Below, in pieces: positions 44,684-52,957 of a DNA stretch of 64,000 nt. Where the stretch lies: the NCBI GenBank assembly GCA_934692625.1, contig CAKUUC010000012.1, positions 1-64,000 of the forward strand, read 5' to 3'. This DNA is from an uncultured Candidatus Melainabacteria bacterium (GTDB lineage: Bacteria; Cyanobacteriota; Vampirovibrionia; Gastranaerophilales; Gastranaerophilaceae). Positions within the stretch are counted from its first letter, which is position 1; each line of letters starts with the position of its first letter. A program made the translations under genes and the position numbers. A model generated the notes under the pieces. The model saw only the letters and a program-made list of their open reading frames with translations, did no database searches and had not been told where the DNA came from.

Positions 44684-45220
44684 TTATGCAAAATATCTTT
44701 TTAGCAAGCCGTCGAAACCTCTGCCGTGACGCGCTTCGTCTTTTGCCATTTCGTGAACTGTATCGTGAATTGCATCATAACCAAGTTCTTTAGCTCTTTT
44801 TGCAAGTTCTAATTTACCTTCGCAAGCGCCGTGTTCAGCATCTGCTCTTAGTTCAAGGTTTTTCTTTGTTGAATTTGTAACAACTTCGCCCAACAATTCA
44901 GCAAATTTTGCAGCGTGTTCAGCTTCTTCATAAGCATATCTTTTGTATGCTTCAGCAACTTCAGGATAACCTTCTCTTTCAGCAACTCTTGCCATAGCCA
45001 AGTACATACCAACTTCTGTGCATTCTCCGTTGAAATTTGCTCTCAAACCTTCCATTACTTCTTTATCTTCTACAACACCATCGCCAACTTTGTGTTCACA
45101 AGCGTAAACTTTGTTTTCGCCATCAATTACGTTGAATTTTGTAGCACCGCACAAAGGACATTTTTCAGGTGCTTTATCTGATTCTGTTGACCAACCGCAT
45201 ACTGCGCATACGTATTTCAT
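44684..45220 (-). CDS. Reverse rubrerythrin
   Basis: 178 residues. A rubredoxin-like zinc/iron knuckle comes first (C5-x-x-C8, C21-x-x-C24, in MKYVCAVCGW and EKCPLCGA) and a ferritin-like di-iron domain second (EVGMYLAMARVAEREG, YAYEEAEHAAKF, HEMAKDEARHG). This order is the reverse of classical rubrerythrin and is known from clostridia, where the protein reduces H2O2 and O2. It suits an anaerobe. SD AAAGGA. Confidence 0.9.
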   Translation of the reverse strand: MKYVCAVCGWSTESDKAPEKCPLCGATKFNVIDGENKVYACEHKVGDGVVEDKEVMEGLRANFNGECTEVGMYLAMARVAEREGYPEVAEAYKRYAYEEAEHAAKFAELLGEVVTNSTKKNLELRADAEHGACEGKLELAKRAKELGYDAIHDTVHEMAKDEARHGRGFDGLLKRYFA

Positions 45221-45431
45221 AATAAATTCCTTTCATTTTTTACTGACAAACTAGCTTTTATTTCGAATTATAATATAACACGTTAAAATTAAATGTAAAT
45301 AAATTTCTGAGGCAAAATTATATATACTTCTGTAACAATTTTTGAAATATTGTTGCAATTTTTTCGGGTTAGTAGCAAAAATAAATCTTGCCGACATTTA
45401 TATGAACGGATTATAAAATTGGAGAATAAAT

Positions 45432-46595
45432 ATGAATATACAAATAACCCCATTCAAATTGACACCAAGTTATACTCAACAATTTCAAAATAATAATCAT
45501 TATTTTAGTAAATATTCAACAAATAATTTAGCACCGCTAGCGCAAGATAGCGTATCATTTACAAGCAGCAGGAAAAAGAAGAAAGTTGATGATGATGCTG
45601 ATGTTCAAAATGCTGCAAAAAGTAAAGTTTTGGACGACAACAAAAGAAAGACTAACAGAATAAGTTACTTGATGGCTACTGAAATTTCAAAAGAATCAGA
45701 AGTTGCAAAAAACAAATTTTTGAATACTTTGAAAGTTGGTTTGAAAAATGTAATAGAAAGTGATAACAATCCGGACCGTCCGATTTTACGTGGTAAGTCA
45801 GGTATTTACGGTCGTGTAAAACAATCAACTTCTATTATGCAAAAAGTTCCACCAAGAGATTTGCGTACTAAAAATGAAATTTTGAAAATGGGTGATGTAA
45901 TTGGTGCAAGAATTATTTTGAAAGATTCTTCAAGAAAATCGTTCGACTTGGTATTCAAAGAACTTGGCAAAATGGTAGTTGCAGGTCAGTTGAATATTTT
46001 AGAAGTTGAAAACTACAGATTGACTCCAAATGAAAGCTATATTTCACAAAAGACTCTTGACAACTTTGAAAGAGCGTGTGCAAAAGCCGGTCAATCTCCA
46101 AAAATTTCAAGTTCTGCCATCAAATCAGGTTATACAGCAGTTCACTTGACAGTAAAATTACCAGATGGTGAGTACGCGGAAATCCAAATTATGGGTCGTG
46201 ATATGGAAAAAGTTAAAGACCTTGAAGATTTCTATTACAAGAAACGTTGCAACAAACCTATTTCTCCAAAATATAAACCAATTGAAGATATGTTCAATGC
46301 TGTAATGGGTAAGAGATGCGAAAAATTGGACGACTTCCAAAAAGAAACACTTGACAGATATATTCAAGACTCTTATGCTCATGCAAGAACTATTCCGCCA
46401 CAAAGTGCAAGAAAACGTATGGGTAAGGATTATTTCTTGCCAATACCATATTCACTTCCGGCAGATTTGAGTTTTGAAAACTTGCAAAAATTGAAAGAGC
46501 AATGTGATAGAATTTCTATTGATGAAGACACTGTTAATAAAATGATTGATGAAATCAACAGTGGAAATAGTACAAATAGAACTCGTAGAAAATAA
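45432..46595 (+). CDS. Stand-alone RelA/SpoT-domain protein
   Basis: 387 residues. After an Asn/Gln-rich start ending in DSVSFTS (39-45) and a basic linker, a RelA/SpoT nucleotidyltransferase-like domain is visible: GRVKQSTSIMQK (127-138), DVIGARIIL (154-162), SGYTAVHLTV (232-241) and EIQIMG (250-255). There is no HD hydrolase, TGS or ACT domain. It might make (p)ppGpp or a related alarmone, or act as a nucleotide-based toxin. The N-terminal extension is unusual. SD GGAG; terminator follows. Confidence 0.75.
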   Translation: MNIQITPFKLTPSYTQQFQNNNHYFSKYSTNNLAPLAQDSVSFTSSRKKKKVDDDADVQNAAKSKVLDDNKRKTNRISYLMATEISKESEVAKNKFLNTLKVGLKNVIESDNNPDRPILRGKSGIYGRVKQSTSIMQKVPPRDLRTKNEILKMGDVIGARIILKDSSRKSFDLVFKELGKMVVAGQLNILEVENYRLTPNESYISQKTLDNFERACAKAGQSPKISSSAIKSGYTAVHLTVKLPDGEYAEIQIMGRDMEKVKDLEDFYYKKRCNKPISPKYKPIEDMFNAVMGKRCEKLDDFQKETLDRYIQDSYAHARTIPPQSARKRMGKDYFLPIPYSLPADLSFENLQKLKEQCDRISIDEDTVNKMIDEINSGNSTNRTRRK

Positions 46596-46602
46596 AAATT
46601 TC

Positions 46603-46632
46603 AAAAGGGTGCGAATTTCGCACCCTTTTTTG
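46603..46632 (+). terminator. Terminator after the RelA/SpoT-domain gene
   Basis: AAAAGGGTGCGAA pairs with TTCGCACCCTTTT, followed by TTG; it may also serve the convergent secreted-protein gene. Confidence 0.85.
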
Positions 46633-46636
46633 TGCA

Positions 46637-46972
46637 TTACCTGCTAACCTCAGAGTCAGGAGTTTTATTTATACAGTTTCCAAACTGACAATTTGCATCA
46701 TACCCAGAGGAATTTTCTTCTTGCACAGGTTCGGTTTTGATTGTTGATGGAACTTGTGGGTCAATGTTTTTGCGCATTTCCATTGTGCTGTTCGGTCGGG
46801 TCATTTTCTTCAAATTGTCGGGAACCATTCTGTCAGGCAAGTTGTTATCTATCCCAATCCCGATATCCGCTTTGCAAGCACCCAAATCTTCTATCGGGCA
46901 TGCTGCATAACCTATAGGTGTAAGACTTGCGCCAAGCAAAAATATTGCTAATAATTTTATAATTTTTTTCAT
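46637..46972 (-). CDS. Small secreted protein
   Basis: 111 residues. The N-terminus MKKIIKLLAIFLLGASLTPIGYA is a clear signal peptide with cleavage after YAA or thereabouts. The mature part has four Cys (CPIEDLGACK near the start, CQFGNC near the end), which could form two disulfide bonds, and a Pro/Met/Asn-rich middle. No family recognised. GGAG lies 10 bases before the ATG. Confidence 0.7.
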   Translation of the reverse strand: MKKIIKLLAIFLLGASLTPIGYAACPIEDLGACKADIGIGIDNNLPDRMVPDNLKKMTRPNSTMEMRKNIDPQVPSTIKTEPVQEENSSGYDANCQFGNCINKTPDSEVSR

Positions 46973-47188
46973 GTTTATATTACTCCAATTTGTATCTACA
47001 TGACTAATATATGGTTTTTGTCTGAAGATTACATTGGAGAAAAGTATAATTTTTATGAAAAGGAAAAATATTCCAGAATATTAAATCTGCAACATCATAT
47101 AATTGTAAAATTGAAGAACCTTTAATATTGTGAGAATAAATTTATTTTTTGTTAGGGTGAAAAAGCGTAAGCGATTTTCTCAAACATT

Positions 47189-47617
47189 CTACGCAAAATA
47201 TGTTAATATCTCATTTACAGTTTTGATGTGATTATTTGGTTTTGTGTTCCAAAATTCAGTAGAATTTATTACTTCTTCAATCAAATCAACAAATGTTGAC
47301 TTATGATGGATATCAGAGCGAACCAATCCATAATGATTTTCTTTAGAATAAATTCTACATCCATTAATCGGATTATCTAAAATAATTCGATTACCAGCTC
47401 CAGTGAGTAGTTCTTTTTCAGATGGATGCGTAAGTGTTAAATCTAAAATTGTGTCACCACCCACCTCTGACAATTTTTTTAACGCAGATTTTAGTTCACT
47501 TGCTCCCTGCATATTATTTTCGACATCATGATGTACTAATTGTTCTACACTCTTAGTTAGTCGTATTCTTGCACCAAAATTTGTGTAATTATTGTTTTGT
47601 ACATTGTTTACTTGCAT
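47189..47617 (-). CDS. Hypothetical protein with N-terminal TNFGARI motif
   Basis: 142 residues. It begins with QVNNVQNNNYTNFGARI, an Asn-rich start followed by an aromatic-Gly motif like those of the proteins at 32674 and 45432. The rest is an alpha/beta domain of unknown family (LDLTLTHPSEKELLTGAGNRIILDNP). No signal peptide. A very strong SD (AAGGAGG) suggests high expression. Confidence 0.65.
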   Translation of the reverse strand: MQVNNVQNNNYTNFGARIRLTKSVEQLVHHDVENNMQGASELKSALKKLSEVGGDTILDLTLTHPSEKELLTGAGNRIILDNPINGCRIYSKENHYGLVRSDIHHKSTFVDLIEEVINSTEFWNTKPNNHIKTVNEILTYFA

Positions 47618-47745
47618 ATTTTTACCTCCTTAAAATTTTTCAATATAAGATAAAAATCCCCCCAAAAAATTTTTTGCTATTGATATGTTATTTTTAATAT
47701 TTCTTAATGTAAAATTAAAAATTGGGATAGATTAAAAGACAAAAC

Positions 47746-48180
47746 TTATCTAAAAATTATGAATTTTTTGTTTTTACGTTTTTGCATATCGTCAAAAACT
47801 TTTTTAAACGGAACAATCGGTTCCATTTTGTATCCGCAAGTTGAAGATAATGTGCCGCCCATTGAAAATAATTCTTCTTGCGGGTATCTTCTGCAAATTC
47901 CTGGGCGCCAAAAGTGAACTTTGCACCTTTTTGTTTCAGGGTCTAAATGTGTACATTCAAAAATTAATCCTAAATCATCTTTGCCGATAATTTTCAAACC
48001 TGAATAAAAACTGTGTATGTATTGCAATCTTTCAAATTCTTTTTCATCTTTTAGGACATGTCGAAAATGTTTGACATAAATATGTGTGCAACATTGTCCG
48101 CAACCTTTGCATTTGCCGGTTCTGTAATAATGTTTTCGTAAAATTTTCGATAAAATAAACTTTTTTATTGCTAAAAACAT
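47746..48180 (-). CDS. YkgJ-family Cys-cluster (zinc- or iron-chelating) protein
   Basis: 144 residues from ATG 48180. The Cys pattern of the UPF0153/YkgJ family is present: KCKGCGQCCTHIYV, CTHLDPETKRC and FWRPGICRRYP. Function is unknown beyond likely metal binding. The listed upstream start would add 13 residues; I prefer 48180 because a TATTAT box lies 6 nt before it and there is no SD for either start. Confidence 0.75.
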   Translation of the reverse strand: MFLAIKKFILSKILRKHYYRTGKCKGCGQCCTHIYVKHFRHVLKDEKEFERLQYIHSFYSGLKIIGKDDLGLIFECTHLDPETKRCKVHFWRPGICRRYPQEELFSMGGTLSSTCGYKMEPIVPFKKVFDDMQKRKNKKFIIFR

Positions 48181-48432
48181 AATATTATAATAGTACAAGT
48201 TCCTTTTATTATCTACCAAAATAGCAGAATAAAGCTGCTAAAATTTTCTGGTTAAGTTTTGTAAAGTTTTAAATAAAAACCCGCAAAATAATTTCTTGAG
48301 GTGCATTTAACAAAATGGAAATAAGACATAACCCCTTGAAAGAATAAATTACTAATACCTATACATATAACCTATACAGTTTTAAAAATAAACTGACATA
48401 ATACTATAACATAACCAAAAATAACCAACCTT

Positions 48433-48456
48433 GACCTCTAACGAGGTCTTTTTTTT
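48433..48456 (+). terminator. Orphan Rho-independent terminator on the plus strand
   Basis: GACCTC-TAAC-GAGGTC followed by eight T. No plus-strand gene lies upstream; both flanking genes are on the minus strand. Confidence 0.6.
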
Positions 48457-49381
48457 AGTCTTTAAATATAAATTTTGCTGTGAAAATTAAAACTGTAGCA
48501 CCGACTAGAACTTCTAGTGGAAAAGTTGGTAAAATACCTGCCTTCAAAATCATTGGAATCAATAGGATTGCTCCCGCCGGTGGAAAAAGTGTTTTAATTC
48601 TGTCAAAAGCGACAAACAGGACGCAACAAGCAAGTCCGGCGCAAAGAGTTAATGGTAAATGTAGGTATAAATTTAATATTTCTCTCAAAAAGCAGCCGGT
48701 TGCAGATGCCAAAGTCATTAAACCTATTATGTGAAAAGGTTTGTTGCGTAATGGACTTTGAGTATTGGCAAATTCTGTAAATGTTACAATCAGTGGCGGT
48801 GCTAAAAAGTATATTTGTTGATTTTCAAAAGGAATTAGTGCGATTATCGAAAATACAACAAGAAGTTTTGTCCATTTTATTACTTGAAATTTTAAATCGA
48901 ATTCACATGGCGTATATTGATTTTTGGGTTTAAGGTGATATTTTTCCATTAACCATTGTGCAGTAATGATTATCAAAGCCATAATTGTTACTGAAATCGG
49001 GTAAATCCACGATTTTGTACCAAGGTAAACAGGTAAAATACAAGCAGAAATTATAGGGATAAGGGTTGTTCTGGCAATTGTTAGAATTACTCCGGTAAAG
49101 CCAAAACACAACGCAACTTGAAATATTAATGGAATATCAATATATTTTGTAACAAGCATTCCAAACAGTGCCGCAATTGATACGAGAAAAAACATTTTTC
49201 TTTTGTTGCACATCCACGGTTGTTGCTCGGAAATCCACGCTCCGATAGTTAATGCACAAATTTCCGGGAAAATAATTTCTTTTTCTCCGCTGATTTCTGC
49301 AATCGCAATCATCAAAAATGCCATCAAGCCGGCAAAAATATATCGCTCTATCCTTATTCGCCTTAATATTTCAATATTCAT
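48455..49381 (-). CDS. HPP-like integral membrane protein
   Basis: 308 residues and about nine or ten hydrophobic segments in two halves. The segment FPPAGAILLIPMI near residue 265 and the AISGE.. and AAFGM helices recall the HPP family of membrane proteins, some of which take up nitrite. There are no charged catalytic residues in the helices. A TATAAT box lies 9 nt before the ATG and no SD is visible. Substrate not known. Confidence 0.6.
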   Translation of the reverse strand: MNIEILRRIRIERYIFAGLMAFLMIAIAEISGEKEIIFPEICALTIGAWISEQQPWMCNKRKMFFLVSIAALFGMLVTKYIDIPLIFQVALCFGFTGVILTIARTTLIPIISACILPVYLGTKSWIYPISVTIMALIIITAQWLMEKYHLKPKNQYTPCEFDLKFQVIKWTKLLVVFSIIALIPFENQQIYFLAPPLIVTFTEFANTQSPLRNKPFHIIGLMTLASATGCFLREILNLYLHLPLTLCAGLACCVLFVAFDRIKTLFPPAGAILLIPMILKAGILPTFPLEVLVGATVLIFTAKFIFKD

Positions 49382-49408
49382 AACATTAAAATTATACTAT
49401 GAACCGGT

Positions 49409-50251
49409 TTAACCTAAAAATTTTCCGAAAATTACTCTGTCAATGCCTGCCAAATCTTTCAGAACTTTTATATCTGTAAAGTTATATTTTTGCATAATTT
49501 CTGCAACATCTTTACTTTGTCCCAAGCCTAATTCGAACAACAAATATCCGTCTTTTTTTAGGTGTAATTTTGCATCTTTTGTAATATTTTCATAAAAATC
49601 AAGACCTTTTGAATCTTTTGTATATAGTGCTAAATCAGGTTCAAAAGATACTTCTTTTTGAATGTTTGCTTTCATTTGCGGCGGAATGTATGGCGGGTTT
49701 GAAACAATCATGTCGAAGTGTTCATCTTCACGAATTTTTGAATAAATATCTGATTTTCTAAAAACTGCCTTGTTAAATAGTTCAAATTTTTCCATATTAG
49801 AAAACGCTGTGTGGATTGCTTCTGTTGAAATATCAACTCCAACAACGTGGCAATCTGTCAATTTCGCAATCATGCAGGCAATGCAGCCGCTACCTGTGCA
49901 CATATCCATAACTTCTGTGAAATTGTTTTGTTTAATAAGTTCAATTGCTTGCCTTACAAGAAGTTCAGTTTCATCTCTTGGAATAAGTACGGAAGGGTTT
50001 ACTATGAATTTTTCTCCCATAAAATCTGCAAGTCCTATAATATATTGAATAGGCTGCTTTGTTTGTGCTCGCAGTTTCGCTTTTTCTTCAACAATTTCCA
50101 ACATTTGGGAAGTAAGTTTTTTGCCGGTTAATATGTCTATTAGGGAGTAACCGCAAAAGTGTTCAATGAGTAATTTTACTTCAATGTTTGCTTCATTCGG
50201 TTCTATTCCTGAATTTGTTAAAATCTTTACTATATCTGGGATTGATGTCAC
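49409..50251 (-). CDS. prmC: Release factor glutamine methyltransferase
   Basis: 280 residues. Methylates the GGQ glutamine of peptide release factors. SAM motif VMDMCTGSGCIACMIA, the substrate-binding NPPYIP (VSNPPYIP) and an N-terminal helical domain of normal length. Start is GTG with AAGG five bases upstream; it lies 1 bp after the stop of the preceding gene, so the two are coupled. prfA is not adjacent. Confidence 0.93.
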   Translation of the reverse strand: MTSIPDIVKILTNSGIEPNEANIEVKLLIEHFCGYSLIDILTGKKLTSQMLEIVEEKAKLRAQTKQPIQYIIGLADFMGEKFIVNPSVLIPRDETELLVRQAIELIKQNNFTEVMDMCTGSGCIACMIAKLTDCHVVGVDISTEAIHTAFSNMEKFELFNKAVFRKSDIYSKIREDEHFDMIVSNPPYIPPQMKANIQKEVSFEPDLALYTKDSKGLDFYENITKDAKLHLKKDGYLLFELGLGQSKDVAEIMQKYNFTDIKVLKDLAGIDRVIFGKFLG

Positions 50252-50252
50252 T

Positions 50253-50768
50253 TTAACCTTCTTCCTGCTCGGTTTCTATTGTATACTGCGGTGAATGCTC
50301 AGAAATTATTTTATCTATCTCATTACGGGCCTCAAGTTTTGAGGAAAGTTCCAGTTTTTCTAGGTTATATTTTTTACAAAGTTTGTCATAATAATACAAT
50401 TGTTTTTTTGTCGGTGGTTCTTTGGACATTTTTACTTCTTGCAAAAATTTGCGCTTACGCTTGTCATATTCTTTTTGCGCTTCGATAAGCGGTCGTTGTT
50501 TTTCTTTGTAATCATAATACTTTTTGCATTCTTTCAGATATTTTTTTGTATCTGATAGAAATTCTTCATCATCAATTATTTGTTCTAAAAATTCAAAACG
50601 GGAACAATTTTGTTCAAGATAATATTTTTCATCATCAATAAAATTTTCTAAAATTTCCTCAAGTGTTTGCCCTTCTGATTTTTTGACAAGCGCTCTCAAA
50701 AAATTGCATAAAGCGGCCTTTTGGTTTTTGGTTAAATTTAGATAAATTTGCTTTTTAATTTGGTACAT
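50253..50768 (-). CDS. Hypothetical charged protein upstream of prmC
   Basis: 171 residues, strongly charged and helical, rich in Lys, Glu and Tyr. The segment PPTKKQLYYYDKLCKKYNLE (about 130-149) resembles the short T-x-x-Q-x-x-Y/F-x-x-x-L motif found at the ends of unrelated DNA-associated proteins. No signal peptide or membrane segment. A TATTAT box lies 9 nt before the ATG; no SD. It is coupled to prmC. Function unknown. Confidence 0.6.
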   Translation of the reverse strand: MYQIKKQIYLNLTKNQKAALCNFLRALVKKSEGQTLEEILENFIDDEKYYLEQNCSRFEFLEQIIDDEEFLSDTKKYLKECKKYYDYKEKQRPLIEAQKEYDKRKRKFLQEVKMSKEPPTKKQLYYYDKLCKKYNLEKLELSSKLEARNEIDKIISEHSPQYTIETEQEEG

Positions 50769-50885
50769 ACAAACAGAATAATATCACACTTCAAAAAAAT
50801 AACGAAGTACAATCAGTTTTCGACTCCTCACAAACCGTACAAATTTATGTACGTGTCGACCCTCATAAAGCCGTGTTACACGAAT

Positions 50886-51074
50886 CTATCGTTTTAACAA
50901 ATCTATCACTGAAAATTTGCGGGTTTTGTTAGCCGTGCTAAAGTCCAGCAACTTTCTTCGGATAGGATTTGTTTGGAGAGCAGACTGATGTTGTTCAACA
51001 ACTTCTTCACCTCTCATCTCTGATGATTTGTTTTCTAATAGTTTTAAGTTTTGTTCAGTCTTCTTCTCATCCAT
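50886..51074 (-). CDS. Small hypothetical protein
   Basis: 62 residues, charged: acidic N-terminal half with Glu/Lys, then a basic end (PIRRKLLDFSTANKTRKFSVIDLLKR). No family recognised. A perfect TATAAT (51082-51087 on the minus strand) lies 7 nt before the ATG, the same arrangement as at mfd and hisS, which supports it being a real, leaderless gene. There is no SD. Confidence 0.5.
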   Translation of the reverse strand: MDEKKTEQNLKLLENKSSEMRGEEVVEQHQSALQTNPIRRKLLDFSTANKTRKFSVIDLLKR

Positions 51075-51234
51075 GAATCTGATTATACCTCGTTACTCTT
51101 ATATAAAAAAATTTATTAAGAAGAAATTGCGCAAATTGCTATATTTTTTATATATTTTTTACATAACTTTACAATTGCGATAAAATGAACGATGCGTTTC
51201 TTTGAAATAATCACCATAGTCACGCCAACATCAT

Positions 51235-51270
51235 TATTTTACGTGTCAGGCGGTGCCGTGACCTACATTG
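51235..51270. repeat. Intergenic repeat (module B)
   Basis: ACGTGTCAGGCGGTGCCGTG then ACCTAC, as at 36171 and 41446. Confidence 0.6.
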
Positions 51271-51312
51271 GGCTGAGTTGCTTTGGTCATTTTTGCTTTA
51301 TAAACCTAAAAT

Positions 51313-51400
51313 ATTACGAAACATTAAGCCGAATTTCAAATCCTCGAAACCATTGATATAATTACCTTATGGTATGGTATGGTATGGTGTGGCGGGGCGG
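51313..51400 (+). promoter_or_regulatory. Promoter-leader cassette, copy 3 (TATGG leader)
   Basis: Box ATTACGAAACATTAAGCCG, TCCTCGAAACCAT, extended -10 TGATATAAT (-10 at 51357-51362), then the ATG after 6 nt, four TATGG units, TGTGG, CGGGG, CGG. Confidence 0.7.
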
Positions 51401-51428
51401 TGTACTTATGCGGAAAAATACTCCATAA
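51369..51428 (+). CDS. Putative leader peptide, copy 3
   Basis: 19 codons, MVWYGMVWRGGVLMRKNTP, stop TAA. ATG is 6 nt after the -10 box. The ATG of the third TATGG unit (51379) is in the frame of the pilin-like gene and open right through it. Confidence 0.35.
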   Translation: MVWYGMVWRGGVLMRKNTP

Positions 51429-51465
51429 TAATAAAGGACACAGGAAGATAAGGAGTATTGAAAAC

Positions 51466-52182
51466 ATGAAAAAAGCGTTTACGCTTGCAGAAGTACTGAT
51501 AGTTTTGGGCATCGTTGGAGTTGTTGCCGCACTTACGCTGCCAAGTTTAATCACAAATTACAAAGTAAAAGTTTTAGAGGCACGATTTAAAAAGGCTGAT
51601 GCTGTGTTGCAACAAGCGCTATTACGAACTTCAAACGAAGTTGGTTATGACAGTTTTAATAAATTATATACAATAACTCCAAATGGAGAGTTAGGGCGAA
51701 TGTTGCCTGAAATCAATAAAGCGTGGGAAAAACAATTTGAAGGAGCAACGACATTTTCAAATGGAATTTCTTATCTTTTCGGTAAAGGAGTTAGGTTTCA
51801 TGATATGTTTGGAAATGAATGGCCGGGGCATGTTTCAAATTACTTTCCTGCAATTAATGATGATAGAGCCATCATAACCAAAGACGGTACAATGTTTTCT
51901 TATTTTGCAGTAGCAGATATTGCAGGGCAAAGATATTTAACACTCAAATTTGATACAAACGGTCCATTTAAAGGGCCAAACAGAGTTGGGTATGATATTT
52001 TTATATTTAATTCTTTCAATATTGATTTCAATTCTCTTTGCAATCCTACATTAAATCACTCTGAAAACCAAAAAGGTTGCTACAATTATGCACATAGAGG
52101 AATAAGTCCGGTTGATAGTTCAAAACCTTATTGGGACATTTTGTATAAATCCAGAGCATGGTGGAATAAAAACGGTAAATAA
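51466..52182 (+). CDS. Type IV pilin-like protein
   Basis: 238 residues starting MKKAFTLAEVLIVLGIVGVVAALTLPSL, a short prepilin leader with Phe at +1 and Glu at +5, followed by the N-terminal helix. The conserved FDTNGPFKGPNRVGYDIF segment and the end YWDILYKSRAWW are shared with the gene at 54309. It is probably processed by a prepilin peptidase and held in or displayed from the membrane. AAGGAG lies 10 bases before the ATG at 51466. Leader cassette copy 3 lies directly upstream. Confidence 0.85.
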   Translation: MKKAFTLAEVLIVLGIVGVVAALTLPSLITNYKVKVLEARFKKADAVLQQALLRTSNEVGYDSFNKLYTITPNGELGRMLPEINKAWEKQFEGATTFSNGISYLFGKGVRFHDMFGNEWPGHVSNYFPAINDDRAIITKDGTMFSYFAVADIAGQRYLTLKFDTNGPFKGPNRVGYDIFIFNSFNIDFNSLCNPTLNHSENQKGCYNYAHRGISPVDSSKPYWDILYKSRAWWNKNGK

Positions 52183-52215
52183 ACTCAAATTTTTAAATAC
52201 CGTCGATTAAAACGA

Positions 52216-52243
52216 TTGATTTTTTTCAAAATAATATTAAAAT
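52216..52243 (+). promoter_or_regulatory. Promoter of the 221-residue secreted protein gene, placed for a leaderless transcript
   Basis: TTGATT (52216-52221), 16 bp, TAAAAT (52238-52243); ATG at 52250 after 6 nt. Confidence 0.6.
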
Positions 52244-52249
52244 CATATT

Positions 52250-52915
52250 ATGAAAAAATTGTTGGCATGTTTTATACTTGTAATTTTTTGTTTGTTTACT
52301 GTTTGTGGACAAACTCAAACTTTTGCGGCGAAGAAAAAGCCTCAACAGCAAGAAACAACATATCCTGCAGATGTTGATAAAGACGAACTTGCAGACGATG
52401 AATTTCCTTGGGAACTTGATATTGAAGAACAATATCGAGAAATGCCTGTGCCTGATTTCAAATATATGCACGACATTGACCCTGGAGAATATCAAGACAC
52501 GATGTATTCAACTTGGTCACCTTATCCGCTTTTTAGGTTGACAGCGCCTTTGTATTTCAAGACAATTGCAATTCAACCGGGGTATTATCTTTTGACACCA
52601 CGTGAACACGAAGGCAAATGGTATATTTTGTTTAAAGAAGCAGGAAGGGTTAAATATATTGTGCCTTGCTATAAACAAGATGTCGTTCCTGTTGGGTTTT
52701 ACAAAGATAATTTGCCACAGGTCAAAATGACAAAGGTTCAAATTATCAGAGAAAAAGCCCTTCGTTTTGTTGGTAAAAATGTTAAAAGTTCCAAACGGCA
52801 ACCAATTCCCGATACGTATTTGGAAGCTTCTGATTTAGATAATAATTTTATCTCTTTAATTGTCTACTGGGGCGATTTTAAATATTACTTTGTTTTGCGT
52901 ACAATACAACTTTAA
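52250..52915 (+). CDS. Secreted protein of unknown function
   Basis: 221 residues. Signal peptide about 1-27 (MKKLLACFILVIFCLFTVC..TFAA). The mature part opens with an acidic, Gln/Asp-rich stretch and a Tyr-rich MYSTWSPYPLFRLTAPLYFK, then beta-rich sequence with two Cys-containing segments. No family recognised. A secreted parvulin gene follows after 42 bp and has its own strong SD, so the pair may be an envelope-folding unit. No SD before this gene. Confidence 0.7.
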   Translation: MKKLLACFILVIFCLFTVCGQTQTFAAKKKPQQQETTYPADVDKDELADDEFPWELDIEEQYREMPVPDFKYMHDIDPGEYQDTMYSTWSPYPLFRLTAPLYFKTIAIQPGYYLLTPREHEGKWYILFKEAGRVKYIVPCYKQDVVPVGFYKDNLPQVKMTKVQIIREKALRFVGKNVKSSKRQPIPDTYLEASDLDNNFISLIVYWGDFKYYFVLRTIQL

Positions 52916-52957
52916 AAATTAAATTTATAATATAAAATATAAAAAACAGGAGGAATA

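Noticed and set aside
50815..50885. A second tRNA or small RNA near ACGTGTCGACCCTCATAAAG
   Set aside because: No cloverleaf or terminator could be drawn by eye.
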